Below, one piece after another: positions 7,702-15,834 of a stretch of DNA of 34,198 nt. Numbering within the stretch: the stretch's first letter is position 1; every line of letters starts with the position of its first letter. The position numbers and the translations under genes are program-made. The notes under the pieces are model-generated. The model was not told the origin of the DNA, made no database searches, and saw only the letters and a list, made by a program, of their open reading frames with translations. The stretch is from Alphaproteobacteria bacterium (lineage in GTDB: Bacteria; Pseudomonadota; Alphaproteobacteria; Micavibrionales; Micavibrionaceae), in contig JAGRHC010000032.1 of the NCBI GenBank assembly GCA_020445145.1, positions 1-34,198 of the forward strand, written 5' to 3'.

Positions 7702-8463
7702 ATGTCTTTACAGCGTCCCACCATAGTTCTGTTCGATATGGACGGCACAGCCGTGCGGCACATAAACCCGCGCCTGCTCCATGTTCTCGAAGTCCTCGAC
7801 ACCATATCCTACCGCTGCGCCAAGCTGTTTAGCTGGATTTTCAAACGCGGCGGCAAAGGCCCGATTATTCCGCGCTGGCACAAACGCCGTAAACAACCGC
7901 GCCTCCTCGTCCACCGCGCAATCCACAAATTCCGCCGCAAGCCCGTCGAGCAAATCGTCGAACCATGCCCCGGCCTCTACGACCTCCTCGAATATCTCGA
8001 GGAAAAAAACATCCCGACAGCCCTCGTCAGCAACGGCCTCGGCAAAGGCTACGGCTATGACATCCTGAAAAAATTCGACTTGGAAAAGCACTTCAAAGCC
8101 ACCGTTTTCCGCGAAGACATCCCGAGCGCCAAACCCTCACCGGATTCGCTCCTCTTAGCTCTGGAGCAAATGAATGTAACCATCACCAAAGACGACATCA
8201 TCTGGTATATCGGCGACCGCCGCAAAGACGTGATCGCCGCGCTCGCAGCCACAAAACAAATCGCCGGCAAAGTCGTCCCCATCGCCTTCGGCGTCAACGC
8301 CGCCATCGCCGTGATCGAGAAAAATATTGGCCCGGACAACATCATCATGTCCTTCCACGACATGTACGACCAGATCCGCCAGATGTTCGAAGAAACGGCA
8401 CAGGAAATCCCCCTGCCCGCCAAAAAAGAGCCAGAAACCGAAAAAATCCGCAGCCTTCTCTAG
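7702..8463 (+). CDS. HAD-family hydrolase (phosphatase-like)
   Basis: The 253-residue protein has all four HAD motifs: I, VLFDMDGT with nucleophile D12 and D14; II, ALVSNG; III, the Lys of SAKPSPD; IV, WYIGDRRKD. The family mostly hydrolyses phosphomonoesters; the substrate cannot be read from the sequence. Between motifs I and II is a strongly basic cap of about 35 residues (FKRGGKGPIIPRWHKRRKQP, then HRAIHKFRRKP), unusual for a small phosphatase and suggesting an anionic polymer or nucleotide substrate. The C-terminus is polar (PLPAKKEPETEKIRSLL). Its TAG stop lies in a hairpin shared with the convergent sppA stop. Confidence 0.82.
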   Translation: MSLQRPTIVLFDMDGTAVRHINPRLLHVLEVLDTISYRCAKLFSWIFKRGGKGPIIPRWHKRRKQPRLLVHRAIHKFRRKPVEQIVEPCPGLYDLLEYLEEKNIPTALVSNGLGKGYGYDILKKFDLEKHFKATVFREDIPSAKPSPDSLLLALEQMNVTITKDDIIWYIGDRRKDVIAALAATKQIAGKVVPIAFGVNAAIAVIEKNIGPDNIIMSFHDMYDQIRQMFEETAQEIPLPAKKEPETEKIRSLL

Positions 8464-8482
8464 AGCGAAAAATCAGGCTCTA
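8461..8482. terminator. Stop-codon hairpin shared by HAD gene and sppA
   Basis: The inverted repeat TAGAGC-N10-GCTCTA has the plus-strand stop TAG (8461-8463) in its left arm and the minus-strand stop TAG (8480-8482) in its right arm. It may slow or end transcription from both sides, but it has no T-run, so the terminator role is uncertain. Confidence 0.4.
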
Positions 8483-10408
8483 TCGAACCTCAATTTTGTT
8501 ATAAACCGCAAAATCCTGCGGTCTCGTCATCACCTGATACTGCGTGTAAATCGGCTTAAACGCCTCAATCATCGCACTCTGAGCACCAGCAAATTTTCCA
8601 GCCATAACCTGTCCTCCCAAAAGCTTCACCAGCTTCTCAAGCGGACTCAGCGGTTCAGGCATAATCCGAACATCTGCACCATGACGATCCTTCGCTCCAG
8701 CTTGCACAGCTGCATAATCCAGCGCATCGTCAAGACTTCCTATCTCGTCCGCCAAACCGATCTTGATCGCCTTCGCTCCAGACCAGACACGTCCACGAGC
8801 AATCTTGTCGACATCCGCAACAGACATCTTGCGTCCCTTCGCAACGCGAGCCAAAAACCCGTCATAGATATTATCCAGCATCGCATTCATCCGCTCCGCT
8901 TCACCCTTGGAAAACGGGGCATTCATCGACCACATACCGGAATTCGCGCCCCATTGAACACCTTCCCAGTTCACACCGACTTTCTTCCAAAGCTCCTCAG
9001 CAGAAACCTTTCCACCAAGAACACCAATAGAACCTGTCAGAGTCGTCGGCAAAACAAAAATCCGGTCCGCATAAGCAGAAATCCAGTAACCTCCGGAAGC
9101 AGCAGTCGGTCCCATCGAGACAATAACCTTCTTCCCTTCCTTCTGCGCCTTCGACACAGCGCGCAAAATCGTCTCCGAAGCCGTCGGCGATCCGCCTGGA
9201 CTGTTCACGCGCAAGACAATCACCTTGATATTGTCATCATCCGTCGCATCCTCAATCGCACCAGCAATATCATCCGCAGCCGCAACACCATCATCCATCA
9301 ATCCTGTAGGCGCAGCAGCCTCCGTAGAACTCGGCATAATCACACCAACAGCATAAATAAGCGCAACACCTGGCTTCGTAGAACGCTTCTTCTCATGCTT
9401 GGCCAAAAACGCCTCCGCAGGATTACCCTTCTTACTCTGCAAATAATCATACATATAATCTTCAAAGTTCACATAAGGAACCTCTTCGCCACCAGCTTTC
9501 GCCGACGCAAAACTGTTAATCCGGTCAACAAGAACATCCGAATAATCAACCTTATCCAGCAAACCAGCCCTCAGCGCTTCATCCGCAACAAAGATCCCTC
9601 TATCGACCAAAGTTTTCAAATGCGCAGGAGTCATCCCTGTTTCCTCCGCAAGATCACTCATAATCGAATGAGAAAGATCACCGACAAGCTCTCCCATCAT
9701 TTCGCGGTTCGGCTGGGACATATGAGAATTATTCAAGCTCTCATAAGCAGTCTTATATTCCTTACGTTGAAAGAACTGGGGCTCAACACCAATCTTGTCC
9801 AGAACATCCCGGAAGAACGGCTCCTGCAAACTCAAACCCGCAACCGAGACAATCCCCATCGGCTGCATCCAGACCTCATCAAACGACGACGCCAGATAAT
9901 ATGCGCCCATTCCGCCACTTTCCCCATAGGAGGGCGAAAACACATACGCAAATTTCCCACTTTTCCTGAAATCGATGATCGCCGCGCGCATCTCCTGCAA
10001 ATGCGCCAGAGAATAGCCTCCACCATCAATCCGTGCATAAAGACCGTAAACACGCGGATCGTTCTTCGCCCGATAAAGCGTATCCGTAAAACTCTTGAGC
10101 GACGGCGGAACATTCGCCAGAGGATCAGCAAAACTAACCTCATGCGGAAGATCATCAAGATCACCGTTCAACGTCAGATACAAAACCATCTTGCCAGGCA
10201 TGGAAGGCTCGACATCCTTCACCAGCCTGGAAGCCGACCAACCCGTCAAAACAACGCTGACAAGTACAATCGCCCCGACAAACGTACAAGTCCGCCGTAA
10301 CGCACCCCATAAAATCGGCCAAACGCGCCACTTGATCTTAGGCTTCTCAACCGCCTTGGGAACAGGAGAAGAAAACAAGGAACGATGGCGAAAATTTCTC
10401 TTATACAT
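8480..10408 (-). CDS. sppA: Signal peptide peptidase SppA, 67K (long) type
   Basis: The ~642-residue protein is a membrane-anchored serine protease that degrades cleaved signal peptides. One membrane segment lies at about residues 40-58. Two tandem S49 domains follow. The first carries the catalytic Lys (EYKTAYESL, K219), the second the nucleophile Ser (GPTAASGGYW, S438). NSPGGSPTASE and LTGSIGVLGGK are also diagnostic. This matches the E. coli Lys209/Ser409 dyad arrangement. The start at 10408 (MYKRNFRHRS) was preferred over one 23 residues upstream because the basic N-terminus then leads straight into the membrane segment. The ribosome-binding site is weak. It follows the unknown gene at 10486-11013. 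Confidence 0.93.
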   Translation of the reverse strand: MYKRNFRHRSLFSSPVPKAVEKPKIKWRVWPILWGALRRTCTFVGAIVLVSVVLTGWSASRLVKDVEPSMPGKMVLYLTLNGDLDDLPHEVSFADPLANVPPSLKSFTDTLYRAKNDPRVYGLYARIDGGGYSLAHLQEMRAAIIDFRKSGKFAYVFSPSYGESGGMGAYYLASSFDEVWMQPMGIVSVAGLSLQEPFFRDVLDKIGVEPQFFQRKEYKTAYESLNNSHMSQPNREMMGELVGDLSHSIMSDLAEETGMTPAHLKTLVDRGIFVADEALRAGLLDKVDYSDVLVDRINSFASAKAGGEEVPYVNFEDYMYDYLQSKKGNPAEAFLAKHEKKRSTKPGVALIYAVGVIMPSSTEAAAPTGLMDDGVAAADDIAGAIEDATDDDNIKVIVLRVNSPGGSPTASETILRAVSKAQKEGKKVIVSMGPTAASGGYWISAYADRIFVLPTTLTGSIGVLGGKVSAEELWKKVGVNWEGVQWGANSGMWSMNAPFSKGEAERMNAMLDNIYDGFLARVAKGRKMSVADVDKIARGRVWSGAKAIKIGLADEIGSLDDALDYAAVQAGAKDRHGADVRIMPEPLSPLEKLVKLLGGQVMAGKFAGAQSAMIEAFKPIYTQYQVMTRPQDFAVYNKIEVR

Positions 10409-10485
10409 GGAGCGTCCGAAGCTGAGTAAAACAAAAACCTGTGCTTCGAAACTAATACCAGAAATAAAAGGGATCAAACAGAAAC

Positions 10486-11013
10486 TTATTGAGGAACCAA
10501 AGAAAAATCCGGATCATCAACACAAGAATCAAAATGCTCACGCAAAACACGAATATGCTCGACATCCGCAGCCAGATACTCTTTGGTTACCTTTAGACAA
10601 TCCGGCAAAGAGGGGGACTTTTGCAGCATGTCAAAAGTACGCTCCATTGAATCAACAATTCTCTGAATGGAGTCATAATCCGAAACAGAAAGAACACCAT
10701 CTGCTTCTGCCAGTCGGCGAGCCATAAAATCAAGCTCATCACGAATATGAGACGAAGCGACCATGGCAACACAATAACCGCCGGACAACGGATTTTTTAT
10801 CGCAAAGCGGTCATCATCATGACCTCCACAGGAACGATAAAAAGAATATCCAAATCGATTATTGAATGGCCCCAAAAGGTCAGCCGTAACAATATTACAA
10901 TACTGACTGACAAACTCAGACAAAAGCAACAAACGCTGACCCAGTGTAATATTATACAAAACACCCGGATAATCGCTGACCCGCCGAAAGCCAGCCAAAC
11001 CTTCTAAATTCAT
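10486..11013 (-). CDS. Hypothetical protein, 175 aa
   Basis: I do not recognise this protein. It is soluble, mostly helical and acidic. It has cysteines at SQYCNIV, RSCGGHDDDR, GGYCVAM, LPDCLKV and DSCVDDP. The N-terminal part is MNLEGLAGFRRVSDYPGVLY; a long helical region follows (HIRDELDFMARRLAEADGVL). No signal peptide or membrane span is seen. The ATG at 11013 has AGGGTG about 6 nt upstream. The gene and its upstream region look more AT-rich than sppA and aroC on either side, a possible sign of acquisition. An AT-rich palindromic promoter region lies at 11032-11055. Confidence 0.65.
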   Translation of the reverse strand: MNLEGLAGFRRVSDYPGVLYNITLGQRLLLLSEFVSQYCNIVTADLLGPFNNRFGYSFYRSCGGHDDDRFAIKNPLSGGYCVAMVASSHIRDELDFMARRLAEADGVLSVSDYDSIQRIVDSMERTFDMLQKSPSLPDCLKVTKEYLAADVEHIRVLREHFDSCVDDPDFSLVPQ

Positions 11014-11031
11014 AAATCACCCTAAACAATT

Positions 11032-11055
11032 ATTATATGCATATTTTTGCATATA
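11032..11055 (-). promoter_or_regulatory. Candidate promoter with palindrome for the 175-aa gene
   Basis: On the minus strand a TATAAT (11037-11032) lies about 20 nt before the start codon. It overlaps an 8-bp inverted repeat TATATGCA-TATTTT-TGCATATA (11034-11055, plus-strand view), which also reads as two direct ATATGCA repeats. The -35 is poor. The layout suggests a regulated promoter. Confidence 0.4.
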
Positions 11056-11087
11056 TAATTCACTTTTTCAAGATATGTGATGAAATT

Positions 11088-11104
11088 CAGTGCTATAAAC
11101 ACTG
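11088..11104 (-). terminator. Weak hairpin at the end of aroC
   Basis: CAGTG-CTATAAA-CACTG, a 5-bp stem. The aroC stop TAG (11095-11093 on the minus strand) lies in the loop. There is no real T-run, so any termination is probably partial, leaving possible read-through into the 175-aa gene. Confidence 0.3.
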
Positions 11105-12178
11105 CGCTTTATGGCGCAACCAGTGATCTGCAAGAACGCAGGCCATCATAGCTTCAACCACCGGCGCACCGCGTATCCCGACACAAGGGTCATGTCGCCC
11201 CTTCGTGATAATATCAACCTCGGCACCATGCGCATCAATGGTCTGACGCGGCGTTAAAATCGAACTGGTCGGCTTGAAGGCAACCCGGCAAACAATATCC
11301 TGCCCCGAAGAAATACCACCAAGAATACCGCCAGCCTGATTAGACAAAAACAAAGGATGACCGTCCTCATCCATTCGAATTTCATCGGCATTATCCTCAC
11401 CGCGCAACGCCACAGCTTCAAACCCGGCGCCGATCTCCACCGCCTTCACCGCATTAATACTCATCATCGCCTTAGCCAGATCCGCATCCAGCTTGTCATA
11501 CACCGGCGCCCCAAGCCCGGCCGGAATACCACTTGCGTGAACTTCAACCAGCGCCCCGGCACTTGACCCGCTCTTACGGATATCATCCAGATACTTTTCC
11601 CACGCCTCAGCCATCAAAGCGTCCGGCCCCCAGAACGGATTATTCTCAATCTCCGCCCAATCCCATCGCGAACGGTCAATAGCCTTATCACCAATCTGGA
11701 CAACAGCAGCGCGAATAGAAACCTTCTTCCCAAGCTGATGCAAAAGGACCTTTCGGGCAACAGCACCAGCCGCCACACGGCAGGCCGTCTCACGTGCAGA
11801 AGAACGCCCGCCGCCGCGATAATCACGAATACCGTATTTTTCATGATAGGTAAAATCCGCATGACCGGGACGGAATTTGTCCTTGATGTCGCCGTAATCC
11901 TTCGATTTCTGATCCACATTCCGTATCAAAAGACCGATCGGCGTCCCCGTCGTCTTGCCTTCAAAAACGCCGGAGAGTATTTCAACCTCATCAGGTTCGC
12001 GCCGCTGCGTCGTATGCCGCGACTGCCCCGGCTTCCTGCGATCCAGATAGAATTGTATATCCTCTGTGGTCAAAGGAATGCGCGGAGGAACACCATCCAC
12101 AACGCAGCCAATAGCAGGCCCATGGCTTTCGCCAAAGGTCGTATACTGAAAAAGAGTACCAAAACGATTACCCGACAT
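11093..12178 (-). CDS. aroC: Chorismate synthase
   Basis: The 361-residue protein is the seventh shikimate-pathway enzyme, converting EPSP to chorismate with reduced FMN. Diagnostic blocks are [20 protein letters not shown] near the start, [33 protein letters not shown] followed by [10 protein letters not shown], and the C-terminal FKPTSSI and [18 protein letters not shown]. The ATG at 12178 gives [10 protein letters not shown], the usual family N-terminus and the 361-residue length of E. coli AroC. An upstream in-frame GTG (12208) would add 10 residues. Neither start has a convincing ribosome-binding site. It is divergent from the globin chemoreceptor at 12409. Confidence 0.96.
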   Translation of the reverse strand: MSGNRFGTLFQYTTFGESHGPAIGCVVDGVPPRIPLTTEDIQFYLDRRKPGQSRHTTQRREPDEVEILSGVFEGKTTGTPIGLLIRNVDQKSKDYGDIKDKFRPGHADFTYHEKYGIRDYRGGGRSSARETACRVAAGAVARKVLLHQLGKKVSIRAAVVQIGDKAIDRSRWDWAEIENNPFWGPDALMAEAWEKYLDDIRKSGSSAGALVEVHASGIPAGLGAPVYDKLDADLAKAMMSINAVKAVEIGAGFEAVALRGEDNADEIRMDEDGHPLFLSNQAGGILGGISSGQDIVCRVAFKPTSSILTPRQTIDAHGAEVDIITKGRHDPCVGIRGAPVVEAMMACVLADHWLRHKAQCL

Positions 12179-12382
12179 AGCATCTTTTGTAACGGAAACC
12201 GACTTCACAGGAAACTAAAAAATAAAGAACCAGACATGAAAAAACCCTACAACGAATACGTGAGTATTCAAAGAAAAAACTAAAGCACCAACATTTCCAA
12301 CCCCTTTAAATAAAAGAAAAATAATTTCAATTTTTCCTTTGCCTTTCACGAGTCGACAAGTGAGAATAACTAAAGATAACAA

Positions 12383-12399
12383 CTTATAGTATCTATAAG
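12383..12399 (+). promoter_or_regulatory. Palindrome abutting the ribosome-binding site of the globin receptor gene
   Basis: CTTATAG-TAT-CTATAAG, perfect 7-bp arms. The right arm runs into the AAGGA ribosome-binding site (12397-12401) of the gene at 12409. As RNA the hairpin could partly hide that site; as DNA it could be an operator. Both readings are inference. Confidence 0.45.
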
Positions 12400-12408
12400 G
12401 AACCCCAC

Positions 12409-13827
12409 ATGACCGCCGAGCCTCGCCCAGAAGCCCCCCAGAACAAGAAATTGTCAACATCGCAAAAATCAAAGGAAGACCTTTTCAAGGAGCGGTTAGA
12501 ATTCCTGAAAATTGACCAAAAGACGTCCCAGAATTTGAGGAAGGCAAAACCCGTAGTCGAAGAAGCTATGCCTCTGGTTCTGGACTCCTTCTATAGCTAC
12601 ATAAAACAATGGCCAAACCTCAGCGCTCTGTTTTCTGGTCCCGATCACATGAACGCCGCCAAAAACATGCAGATGAAGCACTGGTCAAACATCGTGACCG
12701 GTGAATACAACACAAACTATATCGAATCTGTTACACGGATCGGAAACACCCATAACCGGATCGGCCTGGAACCACGTTGGTACATTGGCGGATATGCCGT
12801 GCTTGTCACAGGTATGGTCACCGCTCTTTGCGAAAAATATCTTTCCACCGGATCATCCGGGTTCTTGCAGGCATCTAAAAAGCAGGAGTTTGAAGCCGTT
12901 TTAAACGCCTTTATGAAGGCTGCTCTCCTCGATATGGACATGGCCATTTCGACGTATTTCGATGCTGGAAAACAGGAAATGGAAGCCAAACTGGACGATC
13001 TGGCAGAAGAATTCGACAACAGTGTTGCTGGCTTCATCAGAGACATGTCCGTCTCCGCAGAAGAATTGGGAGCAACCTCCAAAACACTCGACTCTCTGTC
13101 GAAAATGGGATTGAAAAGGGCAGAAGACTTGTCTGTTGCATCAAGTGTATCCGCCGAAAATGTAAACGCTGTTGCCGGCGCTTCAGAACAAATGCTGGCC
13201 TCGATCAAGGAAATCAACACCCAGATCAACAAGGCCAGTACAATATCATCTACCGCTGTCGTGAAAACACAGGAAGCCGGAAGTACAATCACAGAACTCA
13301 AAGGATTATCCGAACGTATTGGAGAAGTGATCAACCTGATTCAGGACATCGCAGAGCAAACAAATCTCCTTGCCCTGAACGCCACCATTGAGGCCGCGCG
13401 CGCCGGAGACGCCGGAAAGGGGTTTGCCGTCGTGGCAAGCGAAGTCAAGGCCCTGGCATCGCAAACAGCCAAAGCGACCGAAGATATCAGCTTGCAGATC
13501 ACAGCAATCCAGACAGCAACGGAAGCTTCGGTCACAGATATCAAAGATGTCACAGAAACTGTGGCCCAAATCAATGAAATAGCGACATCCATTTCATCAG
13601 CCATGGAAGAACAGTCAGCCGCAATACAGGAAATCGTCAGCAACACGCAATCGGCATCTGATAAAACCAGAGAAGTCACCGGTGTTGTTCATGATGTTTC
13701 CTCCAGTGCCAATGAAACACAGAACGCCTCGTCAAATGTCAATGAAGCAGCCACAGAACTTGCAAAAAGGGTGGATGGTTTACGCGGCGCCGTAGAAGTA
13801 TTTCTTGCAAACATAAAAGCAAGATAG
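12409..13827 (+). CDS. Globin-coupled methyl-accepting chemotaxis transducer (HemAT-like)
   Basis: The 472-residue soluble protein has two parts. Residues ~25-185 form a protoglobin sensor domain with the family motif [21 protein letters not shown]115 is the likely proximal haem ligand. Residues ~200-470 form a methyl-accepting signalling domain whose hairpin tip, [20 protein letters not shown] (316-335), contacts CheA and CheW. There is no transmembrane segment, as in HemAT. Known members sense oxygen or other haem gases. It ends in [20 protein letters not shown], common in alphaproteobacterial receptors. AAGGA precedes the ATG. A receiver and an Hpt gene follow directly, suggesting a dedicated phosphorelay. 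Confidence 0.9.
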   Translation: MTAEPRPEAPQNKKLSTSQKSKEDLFKERLEFLKIDQKTSQNLRKAKPVVEEAMPLVLDSFYSYIKQWPNLSALFSGPDHMNAAKNMQMKHWSNIVTGEYNTNYIESVTRIGNTHNRIGLEPRWYIGGYAVLVTGMVTALCEKYLSTGSSGFLQASKKQEFEAVLNAFMKAALLDMDMAISTYFDAGKQEMEAKLDDLAEEFDNSVAGFIRDMSVSAEELGATSKTLDSLSKMGLKRAEDLSVASSVSAENVNAVAGASEQMLASIKEINTQINKASTISSTAVVKTQEAGSTITELKGLSERIGEVINLIQDIAEQTNLLALNATIEAARAGDAGKGFAVVASEVKALASQTAKATEDISLQITAIQTATEASVTDIKDVTETVAQINEIATSISSAMEEQSAAIQEIVSNTQSASDKTREVTGVVHDVSSSANETQNASSNVNEAATELAKRVDGLRGAVEVFLANIKAR

Positions 13828-13870
13828 GATCTATCTGTAGTCACTTGAATAGTAAAAGGAGTTATTAAAT

Positions 13871-14239
13871 ATGCCTAAATGCCTTGTTATCGACGATGTA
13901 GAAGTCACACGGTTCACCGCGTCCCAATTCCTGGAAGAGCTTGGTTTTTCTGTTTCTTCTGCAAATGATCCTCAAGACGCAGTATCGACACTGAAAAAAG
14001 ATAACTTCGACGTCATTTTGCTCGACTGGCATATTGGCAAAGAATCAGGGATTGACCTGCTAAAACAAATCCGCAGTGAAATGAGCATAAGAACTCCGGT
14101 TATCGTGTTTAGCGGCGTCAAAGGCAAAGACATGGCGCCTGTCGCTATCAATGCCGGTGCAAGCGCGTTCCTGGAAAAACCGACAACAAAAGAAAAACTG
14201 AAAAGTGCATTGAAAAATCTCAGCATTCAAGTGGCTTGA
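13871..14239 (+). CDS. Single-domain response regulator (CheY-like)
   Basis: The 122-residue protein is a stand-alone receiver domain. The acidic pair is D8/D9 (CLVIDDVEV), the phospho-acceptor is D52 (VILLDWHIG), the conserved Ser is in VFSGVKG and the Lys in FLEKPTT. No output domain is present, so it probably acts by protein contact or as a phosphate shuttle. GGAG lies upstream of the ATG. It lies 43 nt after the globin receptor and 20 nt before the Hpt gene. The three probably form one operon and one signalling chain. Confidence 0.9.
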   Translation: MPKCLVIDDVEVTRFTASQFLEELGFSVSSANDPQDAVSTLKKDNFDVILLDWHIGKESGIDLLKQIRSEMSIRTPVIVFSGVKGKDMAPVAINAGASAFLEKPTTKEKLKSALKNLSIQVA

Positions 14240-14259
14240 CCTTAAGGTCCTTCCTTGAA

Positions 14260-14619
14260 ATGAGTATAAACACTGACTCCATCCGCGAAGCTTGTGAAAT
14301 TTTCGGTAAGAAAACGGCCTACTTTCTAGGGCTGACTCTTCGGGACGCCGACAATTTCATGGCAGAAATCGGCGCAGCGCTCGTAAACAACGATGCGCAA
14401 AGCGCCGGCCTTGCCGCCCATTCCTTGAAAAGCATCATGCACCAGGCCGGCGCCATGGAAGTCGGTGATTGCGGTGAAGCCCTGCAGGACGCAGGAGAAG
14501 TCGGCAATTTAGAGGAATGCATAGACCTCTACACACAACTCCGCCCGCTCTATCAGGAAAGCAAAGCCTTCATGGAAGCCCTGATATTGAAATGTGAAGA
14601 AGAGAGCAAATCCGCATAA
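14260..14619 (+). CDS. Histidine phosphotransfer (Hpt) domain protein
   Basis: The 119-residue helical protein has the Hpt motif AAHSLKSIMHQAGAMEVGDC with the phospho-accepting H54. Hpt proteins relay phosphate between receiver domains. A TTG start at 14236 would overlap the CheY-like stop and add 8 residues; I prefer the ATG at 14260, with AAGG 12-15 nt upstream. The residues before the motif (REACEIFGKKTAYFLGLTLR) suit the helical bundle. No histidine kinase is encoded nearby. Either a distant CheA feeds this pair or the Hpt protein drains phosphate from the receiver. Confidence 0.85.
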   Translation: MSINTDSIREACEIFGKKTAYFLGLTLRDADNFMAEIGAALVNNDAQSAGLAAHSLKSIMHQAGAMEVGDCGEALQDAGEVGNLEECIDLYTQLRPLYQESKAFMEALILKCEEESKSA

Positions 14620-14627
14620 AAGCGGTA

Positions 14628-15095
14628 TCACCCCTCCCCGACGCGCACCGTTTCCTTCTGTGCCGAAAGCGTCCCATGCTCAATAATCGCGACCGTCAAA
14701 CGTGATATACAAACCCGCCTCCCCGTCGCCTCTTCAGAAATATCCGTTTGCCACACCTGCGTCCGCTTCCCTGTATGCATCGGACTACACCGCCCGATCA
14801 CAAAACCTTGAGTCACCGCGCGGATATGATTGGCGTTAATCTCAATCCCCACAGCGCGGAAATGCTCAGGATCAATTGTCATCCAGGCCGCCACACTCCC
14901 CAAAGTCTCCGACAAAACACAGCTCGCACCGCCATGCAAAATACCAAATGGCTGCGTCGTCCGCGAATCCACAGGCATCCGCGCGCACAAATAATCCGGC
15001 CCGATATCCGTAAACTCTATCCCGAGATGAGTCCCCATATTGGCGTTCCGAAGCCCCTCAAGATAATCAAGCGTATAAGGTTTAAACCAGATCAT
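14628..15095 (-). CDS. Hotdog-fold thioesterase (PaaI/YdiI-like)
   Basis: The 155-residue protein is a single hotdog domain. The catalytic region is QPFGILHGGASCVLSETLGS, with H54 and the putative catalytic Glu63, the same position as in E. coli YdiI/MenI. VGIEINANHIRAVTQGFVIG is the usual central strand. Such enzymes hydrolyse acyl-CoA or aryl-CoA thioesters; the exact substrate is open. It is the last gene of a minus-strand run fabI - yciI-like - two-helix protein - thioesterase, 11 nt after its neighbour, which hints at an acyl-thioester substrate. A small hairpin CCGC-N6-GCGG (14612-14625) lies between it and the convergent Hpt gene. Confidence 0.85.
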   Translation of the reverse strand: MIWFKPYTLDYLEGLRNANMGTHLGIEFTDIGPDYLCARMPVDSRTTQPFGILHGGASCVLSETLGSVAAWMTIDPEHFRAVGIEINANHIRAVTQGFVIGRCSPMHTGKRTQVWQTDISEEATGRRVCISRLTVAIIEHGTLSAQKETVRVGEG

Positions 15096-15106
15096 AACAA
15101 AACGCC

Positions 15107-15517
15107 TTAAGACTCCTTGGATCGATTTTCTTTCGGAGACGTAATAAACTTCAGGATCACCGTACCGGACGTCACAAGGGCGCTGCCGATCCGCACAAAA
15201 ATACCGAATGTCACCACTCCGATAAACAAAAAGAACGCCGTCCGCACAGATTCAGACCACCGTAGCTCATACTCAATATTACGGCTGGTATCCTGCGCAT
15301 CCCTGAAAAACCCGGACACAGCAACCTCATCAGCCTGAATGCGCTCCAGAAGAAAGGAGGCAATCTGTACGCTCTGGGGATCATTGATGATCTGATAAAC
15401 AACCCACGCGATATAGATCAACAACACCGAACCGGCAATAACCAGCACACCACCCAGCAAAAGGAAAATCGGATAAAAACCGGAAACATCGCTCCCGCTG
15501 CTAAAACCGGTCTTCAT
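15107..15517 (-). CDS. Two-helix inner membrane protein of unknown function
   Basis: The 136-residue protein has a membrane segment at about residues 15-42 (YPIFLLLGGVLVIAGSVLLI...) and another at about 88-120 (TAFFLFIGVVTFGIFVRIGS...). Between them is a ~45-residue charged loop, QIINDPQSVQIASFLLERIQ followed by ADEVAVSGFFRDAQD. The C-terminus is short and charged. I recognise no family. Its ATG overlaps the stop of the YciI-like gene by 4 nt, so translation is coupled, and the thioesterase gene follows 11 nt later. Confidence 0.72.
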   Translation of the reverse strand: MKTGFSSGSDVSGFYPIFLLLGGVLVIAGSVLLIYIAWVVYQIINDPQSVQIASFLLERIQADEVAVSGFFRDAQDTSRNIEYELRWSESVRTAFFLFIGVVTFGIFVRIGSALVTSGTVILKFITSPKENRSKES

Positions 15518-15831
15518 GGGTTATTCCCTGGTAAAAAATCGACAAAAGCCCCTGCAACCTTAGCCGGAATAACATCAACATCTTTCCAGACATCGCCGGT
15601 CATATACGGTTCTTCTGCCAGCCAGCGGTCAAGTGCATCCCGATCTTCAAAATCAACCAGCAGCATAGAACCACTCATCTGGTCCTTATCATCAAGCAGC
15701 GCCGTCGCCATTAAAAAATGCCCGAGCGCCAGATAGGTATCAATCATAGAAAGATGGGCCTGCCGACACGCCAAACGCCGCGCGGGAGCTCCTTCATCCG
15801 TACCATCCCGCGCTATGACGACAAAACGCAT
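15514..15831 (-). CDS. YciI-like protein
   Basis: The 105-residue protein has the small YciI ferredoxin-like alpha+beta fold: MRFVVIARDGTDEGAPAR, R-HL--ID-Y-A-G in the first helix, GSMLLVDFEDRDALDRWLAE, then EEPYMTGDVWKDVDVIP. The family's proposed active site includes a His and Asp; here candidates are His26 in RQAHLSMID and the Asp in the FED strand. The biochemical role of the family is poorly defined. It sits 3 nt behind fabI and overlaps the next gene by 4 nt. Confidence 0.85.
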   Translation of the reverse strand: MRFVVIARDGTDEGAPARRLACRQAHLSMIDTYLALGHFLMATALLDDKDQMSGSMLLVDFEDRDALDRWLAEEPYMTGDVWKDVDVIPAKVAGAFVDFLPGNNP

Positions 15832-15834
15832 TTC

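Noticed and set aside
8327..10300. A 657-codon plus-strand open frame opposite sppA
   Set aside because: Its translation is an R/S/N/I-rich shadow without domains, it starts inside the HAD gene, and the opposite strand encodes a complete SppA.
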